From: an uncultured Corynebacterium sp. | GTDB taxonomy: Bacteria; Actinomycetota; Actinomycetes; Mycobacteriales; Mycobacteriaceae | Assembly (NCBI RefSeq): GCF_946223165.1 | Contig: NZ_CAMIBP010000022.1 | Location: 1-44,882, forward strand | Direction: 5' to 3' | DNA length: 44,882 nucleotides | In this document: piece by piece, positions 1 through 6,814 of the stretch | Layout of the letters: the number at the start of each line of letters is the position of its first letter | Numbering within the stretch: position 1 is the stretch's first letter | Made by a program: the position numbers and the translations under genes | Notes under the pieces: generated by a model | What the model was told of the DNA's origin: nothing | Database searches by the model: none | Seen by the model: the letters and a program-made list of their open reading frames with translations, nothing else

Positions 1-1
1 C

Positions 2-112
2 AAACCCACCGGCCGAGGCCGCATGACCCGCACCGGCTGGCGCCCACCCACCGCCCAAGAACGCGCCGCCGCCAAAACCAAACGCACACGCCGGCGCAGA
101 ATCCGCCGCTAA
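2..112 (+). CDS. 3' end of an unidentified protein with an Arg/Lys-rich tail (partial)
   Basis: This is an open frame from the window edge to TAA at 110-112. It encodes 36 residues ending in a strongly basic tail (KRTRRRRIRR). The segment before it (TRTGWRPPTAQERAAAK) recalls the C-terminal tail of actinobacterial DUF222/HNH endonuclease-like proteins, but that is only an impression from composition. The gene starts outside the window, so no function can be assigned. A hairpin follows at 135-150, which fits a gene end. Confidence 0.45.
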   Translation, partial: KPTGRGRMTRTGWRPPTAQERAAAKTKRTRRRRIRR

Positions 113-132
113 CAGCGCCGACACAAAAAGCT

Positions 133-152
133 AACCGCCCCGCAGGGCGGCC
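133..152. terminator. Hairpin terminator between convergent genes
   Basis: CCGCCC at 135-140 and GGGCGG at 145-150 form a stem with a CGCA loop. On the minus strand the hairpin is followed by TTAGCTTTTT, so it best serves the ASCH/VOC transcript. It may also stop the partial plus-strand gene. Confidence 0.6.
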
Positions 153-164
153 ACTCCGGCATGC

Positions 165-557
165 CTACAGGACGGAGACTAAGACGAAGCGCTGGAGGAC
201 GACCTCGGTGGCGTCGTCAAGCGGGATGTCCGGGCATGCCTCGCGCCAGAAGGCCTCATGGGCGGCACGCCAGGCGGTGGCATCGGCGAAGCCCTCGCCC
301 TCGGCGTGTGCGAAGTCATCGGTGACGGACGCGAGGGGAACGACGTCCACGGCGGTGGTGCGGGTGACGGCGACGGGACGGCCGTCGCTGTCCACCACAA
401 TCTCGTGCTGACCAGCGAAGGGAAGCGGATCGGACCCGTAGTCCAGAAGCAGCGACGCGGTCGCGGTCTTGGCGCCAGAGCAAATCGCGGCATTGAGCCG
501 GTCGCGCTGGGGCCCGGGGAATCCGTATTCCCCCAGAGTGAAATCAGTCACCGACAT
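165..557 (-). CDS. ASCH domain-containing protein
   Basis: The 130-residue product fits the small stand-alone ASCH family, a PUA-like beta-barrel thought to bind RNA or nucleotides. The start segment (EYGFPGPQRDRLNAAICSG) and the block KTATASLL match the usual family pattern of a glycine-rich lead-in followed by a Lys/Thr-rich binding motif. The rest includes the acidic stretch around residues 80-110 typical of these proteins. The ATG at 555-557 lies inside the 3' end of the upstream VOC gene (14-bp overlap), which suggests one transcript and coupled translation. The RNA-binding role is inferred from family knowledge; the physiological substrate is unknown. Confidence 0.75.
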   Translation of the reverse strand: MSVTDFTLGEYGFPGPQRDRLNAAICSGAKTATASLLLDYGSDPLPFAGQHEIVVDSDGRPVAVTRTTAVDVVPLASVTDDFAHAEGEGFADATAWRAAHEAFWREACPDIPLDDATEVVLQRFVLVSVL

Positions 558-930
558 TAAAACTCCAGGTCACCCCGAACTCATCGACGACCTGGCCATA
601 GGTGCCGCCCCAAGGCATGGGGGCGAGGGTGTGGACGGCATCGCCAAGCAAGGCAGTGAACCAGCGGCGGGCGGTGGGCAGCTCGTCGGCGGGAGCGTTG
701 ATGTTCATGTGCGCACGGCGGACCCCGCCCGTCACTCCCTCGCCGTCGGAACCGAAGAGCGTCCAGCCGTCGGCGGTGATGAGGCGGGCGTGCATGATGC
801 GGTTGGGATCGCTGCCGAACTGCTCGCCGGTCACCAGGTCGAGCGAGCCACCAAAAATCTCCTGGTAGCGCTCGAAGGCCGGGCGACACGTGCCATCAAA
901 GTACAAATACGGGGTTAGCGTGGTGGGCAT
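544..930 (-). CDS. VOC-superfamily PhnB-like protein (copy 1)
   Basis: The product of about 128 residues starts LTPYLYFDGTCRPAFERYQE and ends YGQVVDEFGVTWSFNVGD. This is the pattern of PhnB/3-demethylubiquinone methyltransferase-like VOC proteins, which use paired beta-alpha-beta-beta-beta modules. I chose the ATG at 928-930 because family homology begins there; an in-frame start at 975 would add an unrelated leader. Family members bind metals or small ligands, but many of these stand-alone copies have no known substrate. It is a paralogue of the gene at 1228-1617 and shares the core IFGG, RIMHA, GSDG and TYGQVVD motifs. It is probably co-transcribed with the ASCH gene that overlaps its 3' end. 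Confidence 0.8.
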   Translation of the reverse strand: MPTTLTPYLYFDGTCRPAFERYQEIFGGSLDLVTGEQFGSDPNRIMHARLITADGWTLFGSDGEGVTGGVRRAHMNINAPADELPTARRWFTALLGDAVHTLAPMPWGGTYGQVVDEFGVTWSFNVGD

Positions 931-1064
931 GGAGTACACATTACTGGGCGGAATGCAGGTGAGCCGACTGTGCATCGGCGGCCTGAGCTGCGGGCAGGTC
1001 TTCCCCGACTTTCATCAGTGAGTCATCGGACAGTCGCTCAAGTACCTGGGCGTCAAGCGCGCGA

Positions 1065-1238
1065 AACGTGGTGCTGGACACGCTGGTCAAGGCGGGTAAA
1101 GTGCGCGCGCTGAACGTGCAGCTCAGCGCAGAAAATGTGGCGTTCTTAAAGGAGCCGTACCAGGCGCACCCGCTGGTGGGCCCGAAGGCGCGGCTGGGCG
1201 AGCCGCCGCTGGCCGGGACGACACGAATTAGAAGTTAA
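1065..1238 (+). pseudogene. Aldo/keto reductase remnant
   Basis: An uninterrupted frame encodes a fragment with two recognisable aldo/keto reductase pieces. The first is TLVKAGKVRALNV, resembling the conserved strand before the cofactor-binding helix. The second is a C-terminal signature, LSAENVAFLKEPYQAHPLVG, resembling the family's ending. In a full enzyme these lie over 100 residues apart, so the middle of the gene has been deleted and the N-terminal catalytic part (Asp/Tyr/Lys/His) is gone. The stop TAA at 1236-1238 overlaps the end of the VOC gene on the other strand. The identification rests on motif memory only. Confidence 0.6.
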
Positions 1239-1617
1239 AGCTCCAGGTCACGCCGTACTTGTCCACGACCTGGCCGTAGGTATCGCCCCACTGCTGGGTC
1301 TCCAGCGGCATGGTGGCCAGGCCGTCTTCCGCGAGGGCGGCGTAGTACGTGCGCGCGGTCTCGAGATCTTCCTTCGGGCCACCGATGTTGAGGTAGAAGC
1401 CGGCGAACTCGCCGGTGTTGTCGCGGCCGTCAGAGCCCATGATGCTCCAGCCGCCCTCGGTCTCGAGGTGAGCGTGCATGATGCGGTCGTGCTGCTCCTC
1501 GGGCATGCCGAAGGCCTTGCCGTCCACGAGGTCGAGCTTGCCGCCGAAGATGGACTGGTAGAACTCGAAGGCCTCGCGGGCCTGGCCGCCAAAGTTAAGA
1601 TACGGGTTGAGCCACAT
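1228..1617 (-). CDS. VOC-superfamily PhnB-like protein (copy 2)
   Basis: The 129-residue protein begins MWLNPYLNFGGQAREAFEFY and ends TYGQVVDKYGVTWSFNF, the full length of a compact PhnB-type VOC protein. It shares the motifs IFGGKLDLV, RIMHAHLE, GSDGRD and YGQVVD with the copy at 544-930, so the two are duplicates. The ATG at 1615-1617 follows an AAGGAACC ribosome-binding site. Its start region overlaps the tail of a decayed MFS gene. The enzymatic activity is unknown: metal-ligand positions are not obvious, and family members include non-catalytic binding proteins. Confidence 0.82.
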   Translation of the reverse strand: MWLNPYLNFGGQAREAFEFYQSIFGGKLDLVDGKAFGMPEEQHDRIMHAHLETEGGWSIMGSDGRDNTGEFAGFYLNIGGPKEDLETARTYYAALAEDGLATMPLETQQWGDTYGQVVDKYGVTWSFNF

Positions 1618-1780
1618 GATGGTTCCTTTTCTTCACGGGGTATCGGTAAATCGCGACGGCGGACCCGGTGCAGAGACCAATGTCGATGAGCCAGAGGACA
1701 GTGTAGCCGCCGGTGGCATCGAGGAGGACGCCGCCGAGCCAGCCGGAGAAGGCCCAGGCGGCGGCATCGGCAGGAGCGCG
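1595..1780 (-). pseudogene. C-terminal remnant of an MFS transporter
   Basis: On the minus strand, the frame ending at TAA 1595-1597 reads AAAWAFSGWLGGVLLDATGG and continues YTVLWLIDIGLCTGSAVAIY. This looks like the last two membrane helices of a drug/metabolite MFS permease. Upstream of about 1780 the reading is lost to frameshifts, and no start or earlier helices exist in the 150 bp before guaA's terminator. The gene therefore survives only as a tail of about 60 codons that runs into the start of the VOC gene. The call is based on hydrophobic pattern and composition. Confidence 0.5.
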
Positions 1781-1885
1781 CAGAGAGCAAGGGTGACGCC
1801 GCCGCCGATGCTCTGGCCGCCCTGGTCACCGAACCGCTGCCCGCGCCGGCGCGAGCTTTGGGACGCGACCCTGGCCTGGTTGGGC

Positions 1886-1921
1886 CTGTAAAACGGCGAA
1901 GCGCCGCCCCGAAAGGCGGCA
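1886..1921 (-). terminator. Rho-independent terminator of guaA
   Basis: GCCGCC (1903-1908) pairs with GGCGGC (1915-1920). Reading on the minus strand, the structure continues into a second small GGCG-cttc-CGCC hairpin followed by TTTT at 1890-1893. It lies 16 bp beyond the guaA stop. Confidence 0.65.
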
Positions 1922-1936
1922 CTCACGCGGGGAGGC

Positions 1937-3493
1937 TTACTCCCACTCGATGGTTCCCGGCGGCTTGGAGGTCACGTCGAGCACAACGCGGTTGACATCC
2001 TTGACCTCGTTGGTGATGCGGGTGGAGATCTTCTCCAGCACGTCGTAGGGCAGGCGGGTCCAGTCTGCGGTCATGGCGTCCTCGGAGGACACCGGGCGCA
2101 GGACGATGGGGTGGCCGTAGGTGCGGCCGTCCCCTTGGACGCCGACGGAGCGGACGTCGGCCAGCAGCACCACAGGGCACTGCCAGATCTCGCCGTCGAG
2201 GCCGGCGGCGGTGAGCTCGGTGCGGGCGATCAAGTCTGCCTGGCGCAGGATCTCCAGGCGCTCCGCGGTCACCTCGCCGATGATGCGGATGCCCAGGCCC
2301 GGGCCCGGGAACGGCTGGCGCGCGACGATCTCCTCGGGCAGGCCCAGCTCGCGGCCCACGGCGCGGACCTCGTCCTTGAACAGCAGGCGCAGCGGCTCGA
2401 CGAGCTCGAACTCGACGTCGTCCGGCAGGCCGCCCACGTTGTGGTGGGACTTGATGTTGGCGGCGCCGTCGCCGCCGCCGGACTCGACCACGTCCGGGTA
2501 GAGGGTGCCCTGGACGAGGAACGCGGTGTCCTCGCCGTCCAGGGCCTGCTCCACGGCACGCTCGAAAGAGCGAATGAACTCCGCGCCGATGGCCTTGCGC
2601 TTGGCCTCCGGGTCAGTGACACCGGCCAGCTTGTTGAGGAAGGCCTCGCGCTCGTCCACGGTGATGAGCTTGGCGCCAGTGGAGGCGACGAAGTCCTTCT
2701 CCACCTGCTCGCGCTCGCCGGCGCGCAGGAGGCCGTGGTCCACGAAGACGCAGGTGAGGCGGTCGCCGATGGCGCGCTGCACGAGGGCGGCGGCCACGGC
2801 GGAGTCCACGCCGCCGGACAGGCCGCAGATGGCGCGGCCGTCCGGGCCGATCTGTTCGCGGACCTGGGCGATGAGCTGCTCCGCGATGTTGTCCGCGGTC
2901 CAGTTCTGCTCCAGGCCGGCTACCTCGGTGAGGAAGCGGGTGAGCACCTCCTGGCCGTGCGGGGAGTGGAGCACCTCGGGGTGGTATTGGACGCCGGCCA
3001 TATGCTTGGACAGGCACTCGAAGGCGGCGACGGGCGCGCCCTCGGAGGTGGCGGTGACCTCAAAGCCCTCCGGGGCCTGCGAGACGGAGTCACCGTGGGA
3101 CATCCACGCGTTGTGGGCTTCCTCGAAGCCCTCGTGCAGGACGCCGCCGGTCACGCGGATCTCGGTGCGGCCGTACTCGCGGGTGCCGGTGGCGGCGACG
3201 GTGCCGCCTAGGGCCTGGGTCATGGCCTGGAAGCCGTAGCAGATACCGAAGACCGGAATACCCAGCTCGAGCAGCTCCGGCTTGAGCTTCGGCGCGCCGT
3301 CCTCGTAGACGGACGACGGGCCGCCGGAGAGGATGAGGGCGACGGGGTTCTTGGCTTTAATCTCGTCAACGGACGCGGAATTGGGGACGACCTCGGAGTA
3401 GATGTTGGCTTCACGGACGCGGCGAGCGATAAGCTGCGCGTATTGTGCGCCAAAGTCCACAACGAGGACGGGGCGAGGATTATTGGTAGTCAC
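1937..3493 (-). CDS. guaA: GMP synthase, glutamine-hydrolysing
   Basis: GuaA converts XMP, ATP and glutamine to GMP, the last step of guanine nucleotide synthesis, in the cytoplasm. The 518-residue length is normal. The N-terminal class I glutamine amidotransferase domain (about 1-195) has the nucleophile Cys85 in GICYGFQA and His171/Glu173 in QYHPEV. The ATP-pyrophosphatase domain carries the P-loop SGGVDS at 226-231. The C-terminal dimerisation domain ends PPGTIEWE. The GTG start at 3491-3493 is supported by a TAGACT -10 hexamer exactly 7 nt upstream, which implies a leaderless mRNA. It stands apart from guaB/guaB3 (6815-9466), as in other corynebacteria. Confidence 0.98.
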   Translation of the reverse strand: MTTNNPRPVLVVDFGAQYAQLIARRVREANIYSEVVPNSASVDEIKAKNPVALILSGGPSSVYEDGAPKLKPELLELGIPVFGICYGFQAMTQALGGTVAATGTREYGRTEIRVTGGVLHEGFEEAHNAWMSHGDSVSQAPEGFEVTATSEGAPVAAFECLSKHMAGVQYHPEVLHSPHGQEVLTRFLTEVAGLEQNWTADNIAEQLIAQVREQIGPDGRAICGLSGGVDSAVAAALVQRAIGDRLTCVFVDHGLLRAGEREQVEKDFVASTGAKLITVDEREAFLNKLAGVTDPEAKRKAIGAEFIRSFERAVEQALDGEDTAFLVQGTLYPDVVESGGGDGAANIKSHHNVGGLPDDVEFELVEPLRLLFKDEVRAVGRELGLPEEIVARQPFPGPGLGIRIIGEVTAERLEILRQADLIARTELTAAGLDGEIWQCPVVLLADVRSVGVQGDGRTYGHPIVLRPVSSEDAMTADWTRLPYDVLEKISTRITNEVKDVNRVVLDVTSKPPGTIEWE

Positions 3494-3510
3494 GCGCTAC
3501 AGTCTAAACC
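3494..3510. promoter_or_regulatory. Overlapping divergent leaderless promoters (guaA / lipoprotein gene)
   Basis: Only 17 bp separate the GTG of guaA and the ATG of the lipoprotein gene. On the plus strand TACAGT (3498-3503) lies exactly 7 nt before ATG 3511. On the minus strand TAGACT (3506-3501) lies exactly 7 nt before GTG 3493. Both match the corynebacterial -10 pattern TAnnnT, and they share three base pairs. There is no room for a ribosome-binding site on either side, so both mRNAs should start at their initiation codons. RNA polymerase can probably occupy only one at a time. Confidence 0.7.
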
Positions 3511-3831
3511 ATGAAGCGCGCGGCTTTCCTATTAGTTCTGGCCCTGGCCGGGTGTGCGAGCGCGCCCACATCGGCGGAGCTGGCGTCGCGTCTCGAAGAC
3601 ACCGCGGCGCCCGAGCGCACGGTCACCATGCGCGAACTCGCGGGCGAGGACGTGGAGTCGTTTCGCGTCGCCTGCCCCGACAACCGGCTCATTCTCACCA
3701 GCAGCTCCGGCGAAAAGAGCATTCCCGTTGACCAGAACCAGATCTGGTTCTGCGACGCCGCGCTTGCCGATGCCGTCCCCGGCGACGCCCCGCTTAACTT
3801 CCGGCGCGCGGGGCGTTGGGTGTTGCAGTAG
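3511..3831 (+). CDS. Small secreted lipoprotein of unknown function
   Basis: The 106-residue product has a typical lipoprotein signal peptide: basic MKR, a hydrophobic stretch, then lipobox LAGC with Cys15 as the lipidation site. The mature part is about 90 residues, contains two further Cys (in VACPDN and WFCDAA) that could form a disulfide outside the membrane, and has no domain I recognise. It is divergent from guaA and is transcribed from the overlapping leaderless promoter. Its 3' end overlaps a decayed LysR gene on the other strand by about 38 bp. Confidence 0.8.
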   Translation: MKRAAFLLVLALAGCASAPTSAELASRLEDTAAPERTVTMRELAGEDVESFRVACPDNRLILTSSSGEKSIPVDQNQIWFCDAALADAVPGDAPLNFRRAGRWVLQ

Positions 3832-4466
3832 GCACGGCCGCACGGTGCAGCGCGGCGCGGAAGGCGCGGATGGCGGGGTGAGCCTCGCGCCCGGGCAGGA
3901 CGGCCGTGTAGAGCGTGCGGGCGGGCGAGTCGGGCAGGGGGACGACGCGGACGGCATCGGCAAGCGGCAGAAAGAGCTCCGAAATGAAGGAGACGGCGTG
4001 GCCTTGGCGCACGAGGTGGACGTGGAGGAAGGGGTCGGGGGTCTCGAATTGGACGCGCGGGGCAAACCCGTGGCGGCGGCATTGCTCCTGGGAGAAGCGG
4101 CCGACGGCAAGGTGGGGAGGGTCGATGGCGAAGGGGACGCCGTCGAGATCCTCGATGCCGAGGGTGGACCAGGGCCCCGTGGTGGGGGGTGATGAGGTAC
4201 ATCGGATCGTGGAGAAGATCCTCGCGATGGAAGGGGCTGGAGGTGGGCTCGGATTCCTCACCGAGGATGAGATCGACGTGTCGGTTGGCGAGGGCGACGT
4301 TGGCGGTCTCGATGTCGGATTGGACAACCTCGACGGAAAGCTCGGGGTACTGGGCCTCGAGCTCGGTGAGAGCGGCGGGCAGCAGTGAGGAGAGCACGGA
4401 TTGGAAGCTGGTCACGCGCAGGCGCCCGCGAACCTCGCTGGTGGAGACTAGGACGGCGCGAGGAGT
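3794..4466 (-). pseudogene. LysR-type regulator, truncated and frameshifted
   Basis: Two minus-strand frames together spell a LysR substrate-binding domain. The first part reads GRLRVTSFQSVLSSLLPAAL through DLILGEES to MYLITPHHG. The second part, in another frame, resumes PWSTLGIEDLDGVPFAID and runs to AFRAALHRAA. The switch occurs at the CCCC run at 4175-4178 (GGGG on the coding strand), consistent with a one-base insertion. The whole N-terminal winged-helix DNA-binding domain is missing: the reading ends abruptly near 4466, where an EamA exporter fragment begins on the other strand. The remaining protein could not bind DNA. Confidence 0.75.
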
Positions 4467-4470
4467 CGAC

Positions 4471-4971
4471 GTCCTCTCGCGCTCGCTGCGCGATGCCGTC
4501 TGCGTCGCCCTGCTCGGGTGGGGCTCGCTCCACGACGAACCGCTGCCGGCCATCGGCGTCACCTTCGTGCTGGCCGCCGCGTTTTTCTGGGTCTGCTACA
4601 TCCTCGCCTCCAAGCACACCGACCGGCTGGTTCCGGGACAGGGCGGACTGGCCGTCGCCCTGGCGGTGGGCACCGGCCTGCTGGCCTCGCTCATTCCCTA
4701 CTCGCTCGAGCTCATCGCGCTGCGGCGGATCGAGCCCAAAGTCTTTTCCATCCTCATCTCCTTGGAGCCCGTATTCGCCACGTTCTTCGGCTGGCTGCTT
4801 ATCTCCGAGCACGTCGGCGTGCTCAAGCTCCTAGCCGTCACGCTGGTGGTGAGCGCCTCGGTGCTCCAAACCCTGGGCACACCTCGCGCGCGACGGGCTA
4901 GCAGAGGTGAATCCGGGGGCGTTCGTCGTCGTCGGGTAGCGCGCGACGCAGGATCTCGCGTGTCACCGTAG
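4471..4971 (+). pseudogene. EamA/RhtA-type exporter, N-terminally truncated
   Basis: The plus-strand frame contains the second half of a ten-helix EamA transporter of the RhtA (threonine/homoserine exporter) type. Recognisable blocks are FVLAAAFFWVCYILASKHTD, SLIPYSLELIALRRIEPKVF and ILISLEPVFATFFGWLLISE. The first EamA repeat is absent, and no start codon with a ribosome-binding site precedes the fragment. The frame runs through to 4971, overlapping the 3' end of the APC permease gene. The break near 4470 coincides with the break in the LysR gene, so one deletion probably removed the 5' halves of two divergent genes. Confidence 0.72.
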
Positions 4972-6691
4972 CGTTCTGGCCATCGCCTAAGAAGATGAAG
5001 CGCAGCATCTCCTTGAGGGGATTGCCCGGAGACCACTCGAAGTAGATGTCCGGCACCTTGCCGGTGAGCGCCTTGACCTTGAGCGCCACGATGGCCACGG
5101 CGTTGGGGATGGAGCTGGCCTCCACCTTGAGGATGGGCACGCCGTCCTGCGCGCAGCCGCGGATGTTGAGGGGCTGCTCATACTGCGACGGGTCGCGCAG
5201 CTCGATCTCGATAAAGATGATGGGCTCGTCGTCCAGGCTGTTGCGCTGGCGGATGCGGCGCTCCTTCTCCCCCATGTCCGCGTGCTGGGCCGCAGGCACG
5301 AGCACGATGTCTGGCCCCAGGCAGTGGGTCTCGATAATGCGCATGGCGGTCTCGTCCGCGGTCACCCCCACCTCGCGCAGGTCGAAGGCGCGCCACACGC
5401 GCGAACTCAGCGACGCCACGACGATGGCCAGGATGAACCACCCCGCCACGTGCAGGCCATCGGGGCGCTCCACGCTGTTGGCCACGAACGTGGCGACGAG
5501 GACGCCGGTGGCGTACGCGCCAGCCTGGCGGTCGACGTCGGCGTGGAAGACGACCGTCACCAAGGCAGCGACGGCGGTGAGCACGAGCACCATGGGCCGC
5601 GAGCGCTTGGCCCAGTCCGGCGCCATGCCGTAGCGCGGCAGGTAGCGCGGGATGAGCGCCAGCAGGCCCGACATGGCGGAGGCACCCGCGAACCACAGGA
5701 TGGCCACCGTGGCCCAGTCGTACGCGGTGCCGAAGACGGGGCCGAGCTCCCGGGCCGCCAGCCACGCAACGGCGCGGCCGTTGGCGGCGCCGCCTGCGTC
5801 CAGCTCCGCACTGGGGATGAGCAGCGTCACCGCGAATGAGGACGTCATGAGCAGCGCCGACATGATGAGCGCGCTGGCGAGCAGGAGCTTCTTCGAGCGT
5901 TCGATGCGCTGCGGCAGCCCGTCCGACTTCACCAGCGGCATGACGGACACTCCCGCCTCGAAGCCGGAGAGGCCGAGCGCCAGCTTGGGGAAGACGAGCA
6001 GCGCCAACGCGACGAGCATCGCCGGGTTGGACGAACGCAGGGTGAGCGCGTCACGCCACTGGCCAATGAGCTCTAGGTGCTGGGAAATATCGATGGCACT
6101 CGCCACGAGCACCGCCACCGTCAGGCCCAAGTACACGGTGACGAGCACGCCCGCCACCGCGACGGCCTCGCTAAAGCCCCGCAGGAACACACCCGCGAGC
6201 AACGCCAGCAACCCCAGGGTGACCCACATCTGCCACGGCGACGACGACGTGCCCAGCAGGTGGGCGGAGGCATCGGCGGCAGACAGCATCATGGTGATGA
6301 CGAAGTCCGTCATGGCGAAGCCCAGCAGCACAAGGACCGCGAACTTGCCCTTCCAGCCACTCAAGAGGCGCTCGGCCAGGGAGATGGAGCCCATGCCGTG
6401 GGGCGAATGGACGGCGACCGCGCGATACACAGGAACGACACCCAGCAGAGTGACCGCCACGAGGACGAGCGTGGCCAGCGGCGCCAGCGCACCGGCCGCG
6501 AGCACGGCAAGGCCCGGCTGGTAGCCGATGGTGGAGAAGTAGTCGACGCCGGAGAGGCACATGACGCGCCACCACGGGTAGGTGGAGGCGGGGCGCTGCG
6601 TGGCGGTGGTAGAAAAATGGTCGCGCCGCACGTCGCGCGGCACCACGGGACCGCGCAGAAGGTGTACGGTCCACTGTGATTTCATGGACAC
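4898..6691 (-). CDS. APC-superfamily permease with a large C-terminal cytoplasmic domain
   Basis: This is a 597-residue integral membrane protein. After a short soluble N-terminus come about ten hydrophobic helices, including the opening motif GVDYFSTIGYQPGLA, reminiscent of the glycine-rich first helix of amino-acid/polyamine/cation (APC) permeases. A soluble region of about 170 residues follows the last helix (from about residue 430). The substrate is unknown. The GTG at 6689-6691 is chosen because TAGAGT lies exactly 7 nt upstream (leaderless pattern); an ATG two codons later is the alternative. The gene is monocistronic, between guaB3's terminator and the EamA remnant. Confidence 0.75.
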   Translation of the reverse strand: MSMKSQWTVHLLRGPVVPRDVRRDHFSTTATQRPASTYPWWRVMCLSGVDYFSTIGYQPGLAVLAAGALAPLATLVLVAVTLLGVVPVYRAVAVHSPHGMGSISLAERLLSGWKGKFAVLVLLGFAMTDFVITMMLSAADASAHLLGTSSSPWQMWVTLGLLALLAGVFLRGFSEAVAVAGVLVTVYLGLTVAVLVASAIDISQHLELIGQWRDALTLRSSNPAMLVALALLVFPKLALGLSGFEAGVSVMPLVKSDGLPQRIERSKKLLLASALIMSALLMTSSFAVTLLIPSAELDAGGAANGRAVAWLAARELGPVFGTAYDWATVAILWFAGASAMSGLLALIPRYLPRYGMAPDWAKRSRPMVLVLTAVAALVTVVFHADVDRQAGAYATGVLVATFVANSVERPDGLHVAGWFILAIVVASLSSRVWRAFDLREVGVTADETAMRIIETHCLGPDIVLVPAAQHADMGEKERRIRQRNSLDDEPIIFIEIELRDPSQYEQPLNIRGCAQDGVPILKVEASSIPNAVAIVALKVKALTGKVPDIYFEWSPGNPLKEMLRFIFLGDGQNATVTREILRRALPDDDERPRIHLC

Positions 6692-6698
6692 CAGCGGA

Positions 6699-6704
6699 AC
6701 TCTA
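6699..6704 (-). promoter_or_regulatory. -10 hexamer of the APC permease gene (leaderless)
   Basis: On the minus strand TAGAGT is followed by exactly 7 nt (TCCGCTG) and then the GTG start, matching the TAnnnT-N7-RTG arrangement seen at several genes in this window. Confidence 0.55.
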
Positions 6705-6747
6705 CTCGCGCCCAGAATACAGCGCTAGCCCAGCACAGATAACGAAA

Positions 6748-6786
6748 ATCACGTGACGAGGAGTGGCTCGTCACGTGATATTTTTG
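6748..6786. terminator. Terminator with a perfect 13-bp stem after guaB3
   Basis: ATCACGTGACGAG at 6748-6760 and CTCGTCACGTGAT at 6767-6779 are perfect inverted repeats with a 6-nt loop. On the minus strand the hairpin is followed by TTTCGTT. On the plus strand it is followed by ATTTTTG. It ends the guaB-guaB3 transcript and separates it from the APC gene. Its arms contain the palindrome TCACGTGA, so a protein-binding role is also possible. Confidence 0.7.
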
Positions 6787-6814
6787 TTTGGTTCCGCCCG
6801 AGCGGAATTGTGAT

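Noticed and set aside
6748..6779. Perfect inverted repeat considered as a GlxR or other regulator site
   Set aside because: It does not match TGTGA-N6-TCACA, and its position after guaB3 with flanking T-tracts fits a terminator better.
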